The notes: a model not told the origin generated them from the sequence alone. Counted from the stretch's first letter, positions 16,757 to 25,450 are shown. The stretch is 64,000 nucleotides of DNA from DATKCA01 sp035544675 (GCA_035544675.1 DATKCA010000154.1:1-64000); one strand, 5' to 3'. A program made the numbers and translations.

Positions 16757-17623
16757 ATGGCGGAAGCGAACGTAGGCATCATCGGTGGTTCGGGCCTCTA
16801 CGAGATGCAGGGGCTGAAGGTGCTCTTCGAGCGCAACGTCGAGACTCCGTTCGGCCAGCCGTCGGACCCTTACATCGTCGGCGAAGTGGACGGGGTCGGC
16901 GTGGCGTTCCTGTCGCGGCATGGGCGCGGCCATCGCCGGTTGCCGAGCGAGCTGAACTACCGCGCCAACATCTACGGTTTCAAAGTCCTCGGCGTCGACA
17001 CGATTCTCTCGGCCAGCGCGGTGGGGTCGATGAAGGAGCATTACCACCCGACGGACATCGTGTTTCCCGATCAGTTCATCGATCGGACGCGCCATCGCGC
17101 CGATACGTTTTTCGGGAACGGCATCGTGGGACACATCACCTTCGCCGATCCTGTCTGCAACGCGGTCGGAGACATTTTCTCGGCTGCCGCGCGGGAGGCC
17201 GGCGCCAAAGTACACAAGGGCGGTGTGTACGTCTGCATGGAAGGACCGCAGTTCTCGACGCGAGCGGAGTCCAACCTGTACCGCTCCTGGGGCGTCGACG
17301 TCATCGGCATGACGAACCTGCAGGAGGCCAAGCTGGCGCGCGAGGCCGAGATCTGTTACTCGCCGATGGCGCTCGTCACCGACTACGACTGCTGGCATCA
17401 GAGCGAGGAAGCCGTGAGCGTGGAGAAGATCCTGGGATATCTCCGCGCGAACGCGGAGATGGCGCAGAAGATCCTGCGCTCGGCGATCTCGCGCGTGGCC
17501 CGGCGCCAGCGCGACTGCCCGTGCGGCAGCGCGCTGCAGTTCGCGATCGTCACCGACCCTTCGACGATTACGCCGAAGTTGAAGGATGATCTCGCGCCGA
17601 TCATCGGCAAATACATTTCGTAG
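16757..17623 (+). CDS. mtnP: S-methyl-5'-thioadenosine phosphorylase
   Basis: The enzyme phosphorolyses methylthioadenosine to adenine and methylthioribose-1-phosphate in methionine salvage. The 288-residue protein carries the family landmarks: GIIGGSGLYEM, the phosphate site SRHGRGHR, SASAVGSM, and CMEGPQFSTRAESNLYR followed by GMTNLQEAKLAREAEICY. The NLQEAKLA context with DYDCWHQ fits MTA phosphorylase rather than a general purine phosphorylase. The TAG stop is the first three bases of a GGCCTCGGG-type repeat. Confidence 0.92.
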   Translation: MAEANVGIIGGSGLYEMQGLKVLFERNVETPFGQPSDPYIVGEVDGVGVAFLSRHGRGHRRLPSELNYRANIYGFKVLGVDTILSASAVGSMKEHYHPTDIVFPDQFIDRTRHRADTFFGNGIVGHITFADPVCNAVGDIFSAAAREAGAKVHKGGVYVCMEGPQFSTRAESNLYRSWGVDVIGMTNLQEAKLAREAEICYSPMALVTDYDCWHQSEEAVSVEKILGYLRANAEMAQKILRSAISRVARRQRDCPCGSALQFAIVTDPSTITPKLKDDLAPIIGKYIS

Positions 17624-17652
17624 GCCTCCGGCTGCGGGCCTCGGGCCTCAGG
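17621..17652. repeat. GGCCTCGGG word repeat overlapping the mtnP stop
   Basis: The run TAGGCCTCCGG, then GGGCCTCGGGCCTCAGG contains three copies of the GGCCTCGGG word. The mtnP stop codon TAG is part of the repeat. It matches the copy at 39777-39796 on the opposite strand. Confidence 0.7.
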
Positions 17653-17663
17653 GGAAACGACTC

Positions 17664-18581
17664 ATGAGTATTCTGGTGGTGGGAAGTGTGGCGTTCGACG
17701 CGCTGGAGACGCCGTTCGGGAAGATCGACCGCTGCATCGGCGGGTCGGCCACGTACTTCTCGGTGGCGGCTTCGTTCTTCGCGCCGGTGGAGCTCGTGGC
17801 CGTCGTGGGTGAAGACTTCACCGACGAGGATGCGTTGGTGTTCGAGGGCCGGAAGATCGGGCTGGACGGCCTGCAGAGGGTGGCCGGCGCGAAGACGTTC
17901 TTCTGGAGCGGTGAATACGGATACGACCTCAACGTGGCCAGGACGCGCCGGACGGACCTGAATGTCTTCGCGGACTTCAAACCGGCCTTGAACGCGCAGC
18001 AGAGAAACAGCGAGGTGCTGTTCCTGGCGAACATCGATCCGGAGCTGCAGATGGAAGTGCTGAAGCAGACCAGGCGTCCGCGCCTGGTCGCTCTCGACAC
18101 GATGAACTACTGGATCAGCTCCAAGCGCGACTCGCTGGAGCGGATCTTCGGCGAAGTCGATCTGATCGTGATCAACGAGGCGGAAGTGCGCCAGTTCACG
18201 GAGGAGTCGAACCTCGTCAAGGGGGCACGGGCCATCATCGCGCTCGGCGCGAAGGTCCTGGTCATCAAGCGCGGCGAGTACGGGGTGCTCATGATCACGC
18301 GCGACGCCATCTTCGCCGCGCCCGCGTATCCGCTGGAGACGGTGTTCGATCCGACCGGCGCGGGCGACACCTTCGCGGGCGGACTGGTCGGCTATCTCGC
18401 GTCGCGACAGAAGCTCGACGACCGCGATTTCCGCCGCGCCATCATCTTCGGCAGCGTGCTGGCGTCATTCACCGTCGAGAAGTTCTCGCTCGACCGCCTG
18501 CGCGAGATCTCGCTGAACGACATCCACGAGCGATATCAGGACTTCCGCGCCCTCACCCACTTCGAAGACTTCGACGCCTGA
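17664..18581 (+). CDS. PfkB-family carbohydrate kinase
   Basis: The 305-residue protein has the ribokinase/PfkB fold. GGSATYFSVAASFF is near the N terminus for sugar binding, and the signature DPTGAGDTFAGGLVGYLA holds the catalytic aspartate of the GAGD motif. Members phosphorylate sugars, adenosine or nucleosides. Its place just after mtnP suggests methylthioribose, adenosine or a related purine sugar, but this is inference. ATG 17664 was chosen over an upstream in-frame start because the extra residues overlap mtnP and the repeat. It converges with the AraC gene, overlapping its 3' end by 29 bases. Confidence 0.88.
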   Translation: MSILVVGSVAFDALETPFGKIDRCIGGSATYFSVAASFFAPVELVAVVGEDFTDEDALVFEGRKIGLDGLQRVAGAKTFFWSGEYGYDLNVARTRRTDLNVFADFKPALNAQQRNSEVLFLANIDPELQMEVLKQTRRPRLVALDTMNYWISSKRDSLERIFGEVDLIVINEAEVRQFTEESNLVKGARAIIALGAKVLVIKRGEYGVLMITRDAIFAAPAYPLETVFDPTGAGDTFAGGLVGYLASRQKLDDRDFRRAIIFGSVLASFTVEKFSLDRLREISLNDIHERYQDFRALTHFEDFDA

Positions 18582-19341
18582 AGGCGCCCGGAGTCATTCC
18601 GCGCATTTTTCTGAACAGCCGCCCGAAGTGCGCCTGATCGGCGAAGCCGCAGGTGACGGCGATCTCGCCGAGCGGCATCGACGTGTGCAGCAGCGCGCGC
18701 GCTGCGTGCCGCAGCCGCAAGTTGCGGATGTACTCGCCCACGGACGTGGAGCGGAAGCGGCGGAAGGCTGCCGCGAGAGTGGCCCGGTGAACGCCGACGG
18801 CTGCCGCAACCGCGCTCAGAGAAACCTCATCGGCGTAACGCCGCTCGATGAACGAGACCGCATCGCTCAGCCACTGGGGCTCCGGGGCGCTGAGGCCGGC
18901 TTCGCGTGACACGCGGGACAGGAGAAGGAGAGAGAGTCCTTCCAGCGCCGCGCCCGACGCCCAGTCCCCGTCGGTGAGCTCGTGTCGCACCTCGTCCGCC
19001 AGATCGCGAAGCATTGGAGACGGCTGAAACGGACGCCGTCCGACCACGTCCAGCCAGCGGGCCTGCTCGATCGAGACGAGAAGCGTCAGCGCATCGCCGG
19101 ACTGAAAGCAGTTCGCGTGACGTTCGCCCGGCGCGCGAAACTGGACGTGCCCGGCTCTCAGCTCCCGGTCGCCGTCGGCAGTCCGCTCCCGATACGATCC
19201 CTCGAGCACGAAGCAGATCTGCCCCCACTCGTGGGAGTGCTCGTCGAGTGAGAGCCCCGCGGGCATGAGCGTTTCCGCGACGCGGATTCCGTTCACTTCG
19301 CAGGACTGCACTTCGGTACCGAAGCTGTGCGCGCCGTGCAT
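18553..19341 (-). CDS. AraC-family transcription regulator with cupin sensor
   Basis: The 262-residue protein has an N-terminal cupin-like half (EHSHEWGQICFVLEGSYRE, then RAGHVQFRAPGERHAN) that may bind a small ligand. A C-terminal pair of helix-turn-helix units follows (LSAVAAAVGVHRATLAAAFRRF and LGEIAVTCGFADQAHFGRLF). The family usually activates nearby genes on ligand binding. An in-frame TTG lies 18 bases upstream of the chosen ATG 19341. The divergent membrane-protein gene at 19416 is a possible target. Confidence 0.9.
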   Translation of the reverse strand: MHGAHSFGTEVQSCEVNGIRVAETLMPAGLSLDEHSHEWGQICFVLEGSYRERTADGDRELRAGHVQFRAPGERHANCFQSGDALTLLVSIEQARWLDVVGRRPFQPSPMLRDLADEVRHELTDGDWASGAALEGLSLLLLSRVSREAGLSAPEPQWLSDAVSFIERRYADEVSLSAVAAAVGVHRATLAAAFRRFRSTSVGEYIRNLRLRHAARALLHTSMPLGEIAVTCGFADQAHFGRLFRKMRGMTPGAFRRRSLRSG

Positions 19342-19415
19342 GGAGCGACGATCATACAAAACCGTTGCGACGCCCGTTCTATCCGTTTGCCGGGAAGGCG
19401 CCGAATTTGTCTTTC

Positions 19416-19802
19416 ATGAAGAACATCGCTCGCACGATTCTGGGGATCGTGGCCGGATACGCCGTGGTCGTTCTCATGACCGAGCTCGGCTTTGGCGCCT
19501 TTCCAGACGGACGCGCGCCGAAAAACGGAGGAGTCACCGTCACCGCTCTGGCCACGATGGTTGCCGTCGCGGCTGGCTTCACCGGCGGCTACGTGGCGGC
19601 GGCACTCTCACGCCTGCGGCCTGTGGTGAGCGCGGCGATCGTCACCGTTCCCCTCGTGATCGAGTCGATCTGGCTGCTGACCACGCGGACGCCGCCGGCA
19701 GAGTTCTGGTTCGAGTTCTTCGGCGCGATCACACTCATCGGCAGCACGATTGCCGGCGGACTGGCTCGCCAGTGCTGGCTGCGCCGCTACCGCGCCGCGT
19801 AG
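19416..19802 (+). CDS. Four-helix membrane protein of unknown function
   Basis: The 128-residue protein has about four hydrophobic helices (near 5-25, 45-70, 75-95 and 105-122) separated by short loops, and a basic C terminus. I do not recognise a catalytic motif. ATG 19416 was preferred over the earlier in-frame start because it opens directly with a Lys-containing membrane-protein N terminus. It is divergent from the AraC regulator, and its last 16 bases overlap the convergent amidohydrolase gene. Confidence 0.6.
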   Translation: MKNIARTILGIVAGYAVVVLMTELGFGAFPDGRAPKNGGVTVTALATMVAVAAGFTGGYVAAALSRLRPVVSAAIVTVPLVIESIWLLTTRTPPAEFWFEFFGAITLIGSTIAGGLARQCWLRRYRAA

Positions 19803-21442
19803 GCGACCTCGCCTCCCACGATCGTCCATTTCACCCGCACCTTGTACAGATCGTCGGGGTTCATGGCCCAGGGGTTGCCTTCGACGACGGTGAAGTCGGC
19901 GAGCTTGCCGCGCTCGATCGTGCCGCGCGAGCCTTCCTCGAACGCCGCGTACGCGGCATCGAGCGTGAACCCGCGGATCGCTTCGGCCAGCGTCAGCCGG
20001 TCCTCCGGATACCACCCTCCGGAAGGCCAGTCCTTCTGATCCTTCCGCGTGACGGCGGCGTAGATTCCGAACCACGGATTCACCGCCTCCACGGGAAAGT
20101 CGGAGCCCAGCGCGAGCCGGGCCCCGGCGTTACGAACCTTCTGCCACGCGTAGGCGCCCCTGATCCGCTCCGGTCCGACGCGCGCCTCCGCCCAGTACAT
20201 GTCCGACGTCGCATGCGTCGGCTGCATCGACGCGATGATGCCGGCGCGCCCGAGACGCGGCACGTCGGAGAGGGCGATGACCTGCAGGTGCTCGATGCGG
20301 AAACGATCGGCCGCCGTGACACCGGCCCGCTCGTACGCGTCGATCACGTTGCGCACCCCGCGGTCGCCGATGGCATGCGTGTTCGCCTGGAAGCGCGCCG
20401 CCTTCGCGCGCCGGGCCACATCGGCCATGTGATCGGGCGTGGCGATCATCAGGCCGCTGTTGCCGGGGTCGTCGCTGTAAGGCTCGAGCAGCGCCGCCCC
20501 GCGGCTGCCGAGCGCCCCGTCCGCGTACATCTTCACCGCGCGGACGGTGAGGCGCCCGCCATGATCGAGAAGCGGCCCGCGCTCGAACCACGTCCGCAGC
20601 AGGGCATCGTTGTCCGAGAGCATCACGTACACACGGATGGGGAATCGCTTCTCGTCGACCAGCTCGCGGACGGCGCGGATCGTTCCGTCGTCGGCGCCCG
20701 CGTCGTGAATCTCCGTGAGGCCCTGCGAGACGATCTCGTTCGCGGCAGCCAGCACGCGACGCTTCGTCTGTTCCGGCGTCGCCGCGGGAACGAACCGCTC
20801 GACCAGATCCGTGGCCGTGTCGATGAAGACTCCGGTCGGCTCGCCGCGTTCATCGCGGATGATCCTGCCGCCCGCGGGATCGGCGGTAGCGGCAGTGATT
20901 CCGGCCAGACGCATCGCGGCCTCGTTCGCGAGAACCGCGTGGCCGTCCACCCGGTTCAGCACGACCGGTCTGTCCGGGACCGCAGCACTCAGCGCCGCCG
21001 ATGTCGGGAACTCCTTGACCGGCCAGTCGTTCTGGTCCCAGCCGCGCCCGAGGATCCATTCGCCGGGGGCGGTGGTGATGGCGCGGCCGCGAACGCGCTC
21101 GATGACCTCTTCGTACGAGGTTGTCTCACCGAGCCGGACGGTTTCCAGAGCGAGGCCGAGACCGGCCAGATGCGCATGCGCGTCGGTGAGGCCGGGGAGG
21201 ATGGTGGCGTCACCGAGCTCGACGGTTCGCGCACCGGCGTGCGCGCGCACGACATCCGCCCGCGGGCCCACGTCCCCGATCAGGCCATCGCGGACGTAGA
21301 CGGCCCAGCCCCGTTGTGGGGTCTGGTCAGGCCCGGCCAGGATCGTCGATGCGGTGTAAATCGTTCCGCCTGGCATGGTTGCGGTCGTACAGCCGAGCAA
21401 TGGGATCAGGAAGAGCGTGACCAGAGTCCCTGCAGGCTTCAT
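19787..21442 (-). CDS. YtcJ-like metal-dependent amidohydrolase, lipoprotein
   Basis: The 551-residue protein starts with a lipoprotein signal (lipobox LLGC, Cys18). It shows the amidohydrolase-superfamily/YtcJ pattern: the metal-binding DAHAHLAGLG, WILGRGWDQNDWP, HAIGDRGVRNVIDAYE and the C-terminal ALGSDFPVEAVNPWFGIYAAVTR. These enzymes hydrolyse C-N bonds in cyclic or amide substrates, and the exact substrate is unknown. It would be anchored to the membrane facing the periplasm. The start is ATG. Confidence 0.9.
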   Translation of the reverse strand: MKPAGTLVTLFLIPLLGCTTATMPGGTIYTASTILAGPDQTPQRGWAVYVRDGLIGDVGPRADVVRAHAGARTVELGDATILPGLTDAHAHLAGLGLALETVRLGETTSYEEVIERVRGRAITTAPGEWILGRGWDQNDWPVKEFPTSAALSAAVPDRPVVLNRVDGHAVLANEAAMRLAGITAATADPAGGRIIRDERGEPTGVFIDTATDLVERFVPAATPEQTKRRVLAAANEIVSQGLTEIHDAGADDGTIRAVRELVDEKRFPIRVYVMLSDNDALLRTWFERGPLLDHGGRLTVRAVKMYADGALGSRGAALLEPYSDDPGNSGLMIATPDHMADVARRAKAARFQANTHAIGDRGVRNVIDAYERAGVTAADRFRIEHLQVIALSDVPRLGRAGIIASMQPTHATSDMYWAEARVGPERIRGAYAWQKVRNAGARLALGSDFPVEAVNPWFGIYAAVTRKDQKDWPSGGWYPEDRLTLAEAIRGFTLDAAYAAFEEGSRGTIERGKLADFTVVEGNPWAMNPDDLYKVRVKWTIVGGEVAYAAR

Positions 21443-21501
21443 GCGGCGAATCGTACATTGCGGAATGTCAGGACCGGCATGCCGGTTTTGGCGGGCACTC
21501 A

Positions 21502-22164
21502 GTGAAAAGTTATTTGGTGACTGCGGTCACAGTCCTCCTCGCGACTTCGCTCGCAGCCAGCGAACGCAAGTTCACCGCGGCGGACGCCCCTGCCGCGCGA
21601 ATGAAGGCGGGAAAGATCCTCATCCAGAACGACAGCCGCCACATCACGGCATTCCGTTTCGCCGGCAACATCCGGGAGGCGCTGGTGAGCCTGCGCGCAA
21701 CGCGCAAGATCGCCACGCGGCCGTTCGGGAGCAGCGTGTTTCAGTCGGGCGCAGCGCTCAATGGTGGTGTGCCTTCCAGCCTCAGCGCTCACATCGCTGA
21801 CGCCGCGCGAACGCACGGCGTCGATCCCCGTCTCGTCGCGGCCGTGGCTCGCCGCGAGTCGGCGTTCGACGTCAACGCGGTCTCTCCGGTCGGCGCCTCC
21901 GGCCTCATGCAGCTCATGCCGGCCACGGCGCGATACCTCGGCGTCAGGGACGTCTTCGATGCCCGGGAGAACCTTTTCGGCGGAACGCGCTATCTGCGCA
22001 CGCTGCTCGACACATTTGACGGCGATCTCGACCTGACGCTCGCGGCGTACAACGCCGGCCCGGGTGCGGTGAGGAAGTACAAAGGTGTGCCGCCGTATCG
22101 TGAGACGCGCGCGTACGTCGCTGCGGTGCGCTCGACGTACGAGCGCTCCTTACTTAGTCCTTAG
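21502..22164 (+). CDS. Lytic transglycosylase (SLT fold), exported
   Basis: The 220-residue protein has a signal peptide, a linker of about 75 residues and a C-terminal SLT domain. Catalytic Glu is E119 in AVARRESAFD; GASGLMQLMPATARYLG and AYNAGPGAVRKY complete the family motifs. It cleaves peptidoglycan glycan strands with formation of anhydro-muramic acid. The start is GTG. The last codons and the TAG stop lie inside an inverted repeat of GGACTAA words, so the C terminus appears to be shaped by the repeat. Confidence 0.92.
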   Translation: MKSYLVTAVTVLLATSLAASERKFTAADAPAARMKAGKILIQNDSRHITAFRFAGNIREALVSLRATRKIATRPFGSSVFQSGAALNGGVPSSLSAHIADAARTHGVDPRLVAAVARRESAFDVNAVSPVGASGLMQLMPATARYLGVRDVFDARENLFGGTRYLRTLLDTFDGDLDLTLAAYNAGPGAVRKYKGVPPYRETRAYVAAVRSTYERSLLSP

Positions 22165-22219
22165 TCCTTAGGGGCGTGCGCAGTTCTCCTAAGGACTAAG
22201 GACTAAGGCCTAAGGACTA
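22154..22219. repeat. Inverted repeat of GGACTAA words
   Basis: TTAGTCCTTAGTCCTTAGG (22154-22172) is the exact reverse complement of 22188-22206, with a 15-base loop and a third word copy extending to 22219. It lies between the convergent transglycosylase and NAD kinase genes and supplies the transglycosylase stop codon. It probably also ends transcription from both sides. Confidence 0.85.
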
Positions 22220-23083
22220 CCCCTCCCCCCACTTCAGCTTCGTTCGCAGCACGTCGAAATAGTTCTTCTCGGGAGACTGGATGAGGAGCACGCGCTCCTC
22301 GGACTTGCGCACGCAGACGCGGTCCTCGACCAGCAGGGCCATTCCTTCCTGCCCGTCGAGGGTGACGTAGACCTCCTGCCGCTCCGGCGGCGGCACGATG
22401 CTGATCTCGATGTCGAGCTCGTCGGGCAGCACCAGGGGGCGATTGGTCAGCATGTGCGGGCAGATGGGGGTGATGACGACCGCGCCCATGGTGGGATAAA
22501 CGATGGGACCGCCGGCGGAGAGGTTGTACGCCGTCGATCCCGTGGGGGTGCAGATGATCAGGCCATCGCCGCGGAACGTGGACACGAAGAGCCCGGCCAC
22601 GCTCACGCGCAGCTCCACGATGCGTCCGACCGCGCCCTTGTTGATGGCCACGTCGTTCAGCACGCGATACTCGCGGCCGTCGTGCGTCGGTCCCTTGACG
22701 TGGGCGTTGAACGCCACGCGCGGCTCGACCACGTAGTTGCCGTCGAGCACCTGATTGAGCACGTTGGGGAACTCCTCGAGCCTGATCTCGGTGAGGAAGC
22801 CGAGCGTGCCCATGTTGACGCCGAGGATGGGGACGTGCTCGGGGGCGTGGCGGGCGATGGAGAGGAGGGTGCCGTCGCCGCCGAACGTGATCAGCAGATC
22901 GGTGCGCTTTCCGAGCTCCGGGCGCGGCACGCTGTTGCCGTCCTCGATGCCCTGCATGGCTTCGGCGGTGATGTCGTCGAACAGGACGACGAGTCCGCGG
23001 CTGCGAAGATCGCGCGCGACGCTCTCGGCGTACTGCAGCGCGTCATTCGAGTTCGGTTTCGCAGCGATGCCGATCGTGCGCAT
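22217..23083 (-). CDS. nadK: NAD kinase
   Basis: NadK phosphorylates NAD to NADP. The 288-residue protein has the catalytic GGDGT motif (residues 68-72 in TFGGDGTLLS), GVNMGTLGFLTEI and the NAD-binding TPTGSTAYNLSAGGPIVYP. Length is standard. It is followed downstream on its strand by the repeat at 22154-22219. The upstream neighbour on the same strand is clpX, 27 bases away. Confidence 0.95.
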   Translation of the reverse strand: MRTIGIAAKPNSNDALQYAESVARDLRSRGLVVLFDDITAEAMQGIEDGNSVPRPELGKRTDLLITFGGDGTLLSIARHAPEHVPILGVNMGTLGFLTEIRLEEFPNVLNQVLDGNYVVEPRVAFNAHVKGPTHDGREYRVLNDVAINKGAVGRIVELRVSVAGLFVSTFRGDGLIICTPTGSTAYNLSAGGPIVYPTMGAVVITPICPHMLTNRPLVLPDELDIEISIVPPPERQEVYVTLDGQEGMALLVEDRVCVRKSEERVLLIQSPEKNYFDVLRTKLKWGEG

Positions 23084-23110
23084 CGCGAGAGTGTATCGTG
23101 GGGATCGCCC

Positions 23111-24145
23111 TCACGCGACAACGCGGCGCACGTCGTCGGGCTCGATGGTGATCCGCTCGCCGGCGCGCTCCGGGGCGACGAAGAGGATCGGGTGCAGCAC
23201 TTTCTCGAGGATGGCGCGAAGGGCCCGCGCGCCGAGCTTCTGCCGGAGCGCGGCGTTGGCGATCTCGTAGAGCGCCTCCTGCGTGAAGTCGAGCTGGATC
23301 TGATCGAGCGCGCAGAGCCGCTGGTACTCGGGCACCATGGCCTCGCGCGGCTGGGTGAGGATGGTGACGAGGTCGGAGGCGCTGAGGCCCTCCAGCTGCA
23401 CGCGCACGGGCAGCCGGCCCAGCAGCTCGGGCAGGAACCCGTACTTGGTCAGGTCCTCGGTCGACACCTCGTGCGGGCCGTCGTCGTTCTCGCCGAAGAA
23501 GCCGATCGACTTCCCATCGCTGCGCTCCTCCATGTCGGAAAACGATCCAGCGCAGATGAAGAGGATGTTGGAGATGTCGATCTCGACGTAGTCGTACTTG
23601 TTCCAGTGCGCGGTGACGTTCAGGGGGACGAAGATCTTCTCGCCCTCGAGGATCTTGAGCAGGGCCTGCTGCACGCCTTCGCCGCCGATGTCGCGCGAGC
23701 CCGCTCCGGTGCGCGCGCCGCCGGAGCGCCGGGCGATCTTGTCGATCTCGTCGATGAAGACGATGCCGTTCTCCGCGGAGCTGACGTTCTGATTCGTGGC
23801 GTAGAGCAGCCGTCCGATGGCCACCTCCACGTCCTCTCCGTAATACCCGGCCTCGGTGAACGCCGTGGCGTCGTTGTACGCGAAGGGCACGTCGAGAATC
23901 CTGGCCAGCGTGCGGGCCAGATAGGTCTTGCCCGCGCCGGACGGTCCCATCATCAGGATGTTCGATTTGCGGATGGAGACTTCGCCGCCGAACTTGAGGT
24001 ACTCGATGCGCTTGAGGTGGTTGTACGCCGCGATGGCGAAGACTTCCTTGGCGTGGCGCTGCCCGATGACGTACTGGTCGAGCTGCTCGAAGATGCGCCG
24101 GGGTGTGACGTGGAGGAAGCGATAGATCTCACGCTTTTCCTTCAT
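23111..24145 (-). CDS. clpX: ClpX-type AAA+ unfoldase lacking the N-terminal zinc domain
   Basis: The 344-residue protein has Walker A GPSGAGKT (67-74), pore loop GYYG (100-103), Walker B IVFIDEID, a sensor region and the C-terminal small domain (KLGARALRAILEKVL). The SIGF tetrapeptide (213-216) matches the loop by which ClpX docks on ClpP. Canonical ClpX has about 420 residues and begins with a four-cysteine zinc-binding domain; here the protein starts directly at the linker before the AAA+ core. No upstream in-frame zinc domain is seen. It could be a ClpP partner with altered adaptor use. No clpP lies in the window. Confidence 0.88.
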   Translation of the reverse strand: MKEKREIYRFLHVTPRRIFEQLDQYVIGQRHAKEVFAIAAYNHLKRIEYLKFGGEVSIRKSNILMMGPSGAGKTYLARTLARILDVPFAYNDATAFTEAGYYGEDVEVAIGRLLYATNQNVSSAENGIVFIDEIDKIARRSGGARTGAGSRDIGGEGVQQALLKILEGEKIFVPLNVTAHWNKYDYVEIDISNILFICAGSFSDMEERSDGKSIGFFGENDDGPHEVSTEDLTKYGFLPELLGRLPVRVQLEGLSASDLVTILTQPREAMVPEYQRLCALDQIQLDFTQEALYEIANAALRQKLGARALRAILEKVLHPILFVAPERAGERITIEPDDVRRVVA

Positions 24146-24197
24146 CGGGCGCCTGCGATCGAGTATAGCACCCGCGCAAAAGAGTGACCTTCGCGCG

Positions 24198-24230
24198 CGC
24201 GGGCGCTCGATTTTTTGACGCGCGCCCGCG
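24198..24230. repeat. GC-rich hairpin upstream of clpX
   Basis: CGCGGGCGC (24198-24206) pairs with GCGCCCGCG (24222-24230) around a loop holding TTTTTT. It lies in the 282-bp divergent clpX/comEA spacer. Confidence 0.55.
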
Positions 24231-24272
24231 ACCTTCCTTCCCGCAAATCACGCTGCGTCTGCGGCTTACGCA

Positions 24273-24325
24273 TTCCGCCCCGCTGGACGTCCGCTTGAAC
24301 CAGACGGCGGCGGAAAGGAGGTGAT
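24273..24325 (+). promoter_or_regulatory. Hairpin followed by a full-length Shine-Dalgarno match in the comEA leader
   Basis: TTCCGCC...CTGG (24273-24286) pairs with CCAG...GGCGGAA (24300-24315) as an imperfect hairpin. It runs directly into AAAGGAGGTGAT (24314-24325), a 12-base perfect match to the 16S rRNA 3' end. No convincing gene follows at the right distance; ATG at 24324 gives only nine codons. comEA has its own AAAGGAG near 24411. Confidence 0.45.
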
Positions 24326-24427
24326 GCGAAGAGAGCGCAGAAAGAAGACGTGATGTTTTCGACTCCGGTCAAGTGTGTGAGATCAGCCAAATCAACGAAC
24401 AGAAAAACTGAAAGGAGATAGTGACCC

Positions 24428-24793
24428 ATGCGGAAGTCCCATTCCATCCTTCTCATCGCAGTTCTCATGACCTCTCTGGCAGCGACGGTGTTCGCCGCGG
24501 ACGCGCAGAACGCGCTGCCCGCCGGCGTGGTCAACATCAACACCGCCGATGTGACCCAGCTCTCGTATCTGCCGCGCGTCGGCAAGGCCGCCGCGCAGCG
24601 CATCGTCGACTACCGAACCGAACATGGCCCGTTCGCGAAGCCGAGCGATCTCATGCAGGTGAAGGGATTCGGCGAGAAGACGTTCGAGCGCATCGCGCGC
24701 TACCTCACCGTCGACGGCAAGACCACGCTCAGCGCGAAGGTGAAGAGCCCGGTCAAGCCGCGAAGCAAGCCCTCCACAACGGCGTCTGAATAG
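24428..24793 (+). CDS. comEA: ComEA-like helix-hairpin-helix DNA-binding protein, exported
   Basis: The 121-residue protein has a signal peptide (to about residue 24) and then the ComEA helix-hairpin-helix pair: VNINTADVTQLSYLPRVGKAAAQRIV and KPSDLMQVKGFGEKTFERIARYL. ComEA binds incoming DNA in the periplasm during transformation. It is shorter than membrane-anchored ComEA and has a Lys/Ser-rich tail. An AAAGGAG site lies about ten bases before the ATG. A GC hairpin and a pseudopilin gene follow, fitting a competence/pilus context. Confidence 0.9.
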   Translation: MRKSHSILLIAVLMTSLAATVFAADAQNALPAGVVNINTADVTQLSYLPRVGKAAAQRIVDYRTEHGPFAKPSDLMQVKGFGEKTFERIARYLTVDGKTTLSAKVKSPVKPRSKPSTTASE

Positions 24794-24808
24794 CGCCGTC
24801 CCACCCCC

Positions 24809-24830
24809 CGGGCCGCCCTTCGGGGCGGCC
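24809..24830 (+). terminator. Stable UUCG-type hairpin after comEA
   Basis: GGGCCGCCC (24809-24817) and GGGCGGCCC (24822-24830) enclose TTCG, an extra-stable tetraloop. There is no T-run, so it may be an mRNA-stability or pause element rather than a complete terminator. Confidence 0.55.
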
Positions 24831-24856
24831 CCCTCGAAGACGAGAGGAGGTCAGCT

Positions 24857-25450
24857 GTGCAGCGACACGGAGAGAGAGGATTCACGCTCGCGGAGACCAT
24901 CACGGCCGTGGCCATTGCCGGCTGCGTGCTTCTCTGCTCGATTCCCGCGTTTGGCACGATGCGCCGCCGCGCCGCCGTGCGGGCCGCCGCGGCGGAGCTG
25001 CGCGGTGTGTTCCACCTGGTGCGCTCGCGCGCTCTGGCCCGCGCCGGCAACTCGGCTGTGAAGTTCACGCAGGTTGGAGCAGTCTGGCAGTACGCGATCT
25101 ACGACGATGGTGACGGCGACGGCGTCCGCAACGACGACATCGCGCGCGGCGTCGACCGCCGCGTCCTCACCGCGCGCTGTCTCTGGCAGCAGCCGCAGAT
25201 CGTCTCGATCGCGCTGCCGGACTACTCGATCAAGGACCCTGATGGCGAGGTAATCGCCCCCGGTGCATCACCGGTCCGCTTCAACCGCTCCACCCTCTGC
25301 TCGTTCTCGCGCCTCGGCCAGGCCACTCCGGGAACGATCTACCTGACGGACCGCGCCGGCGAGGTGTACGCCGTCCGCGTGTACGGGGCGACGGCGAAGA
25401 TCCGCGTGCTGCGCTACGAGCCGGGAACGGGAAAGTGGGTGGCTCGGTGA
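24857..25450 (+). CDS. GspH/FimT-like pseudopilin
   Basis: The 197-residue protein carries a type III prepilin signal near the N terminus (RGFTLAETITAVAIAGCVLL), with cleavage expected after the glycine. A hydrophobic helix and a beta-rich globular part resembling GspH/FimT minor pilins follow. Such proteins help prime type IV pili or type II secretion; FimT relatives can bind DNA during competence. The GTG start at 24857 follows GAGGAGG by about ten bases. It lies downstream of comEA. No pilus assembly genes are in the window. Confidence 0.85.
   Translation: MQRHGERGFTLAETITAVAIAGCVLLCSIPAFGTMRRRAAVRAAAAELRGVFHLVRSRALARAGNSAVKFTQVGAVWQYAIYDDGDGDGVRNDDIARGVDRRVLTARCLWQQPQIVSIALPDYSIKDPDGEVIAPGASPVRFNRSTLCSFSRLGQATPGTIYLTDRAGEVYAVRVYGATAKIRVLRYEPGTGKWVAR

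Noticed and set aside
24324..24353. Nine-codon leader peptide after the AAAGGAGGTGAT motif
   Set aside because: The start codon overlaps the Shine-Dalgarno sequence, leaving no spacing for initiation.
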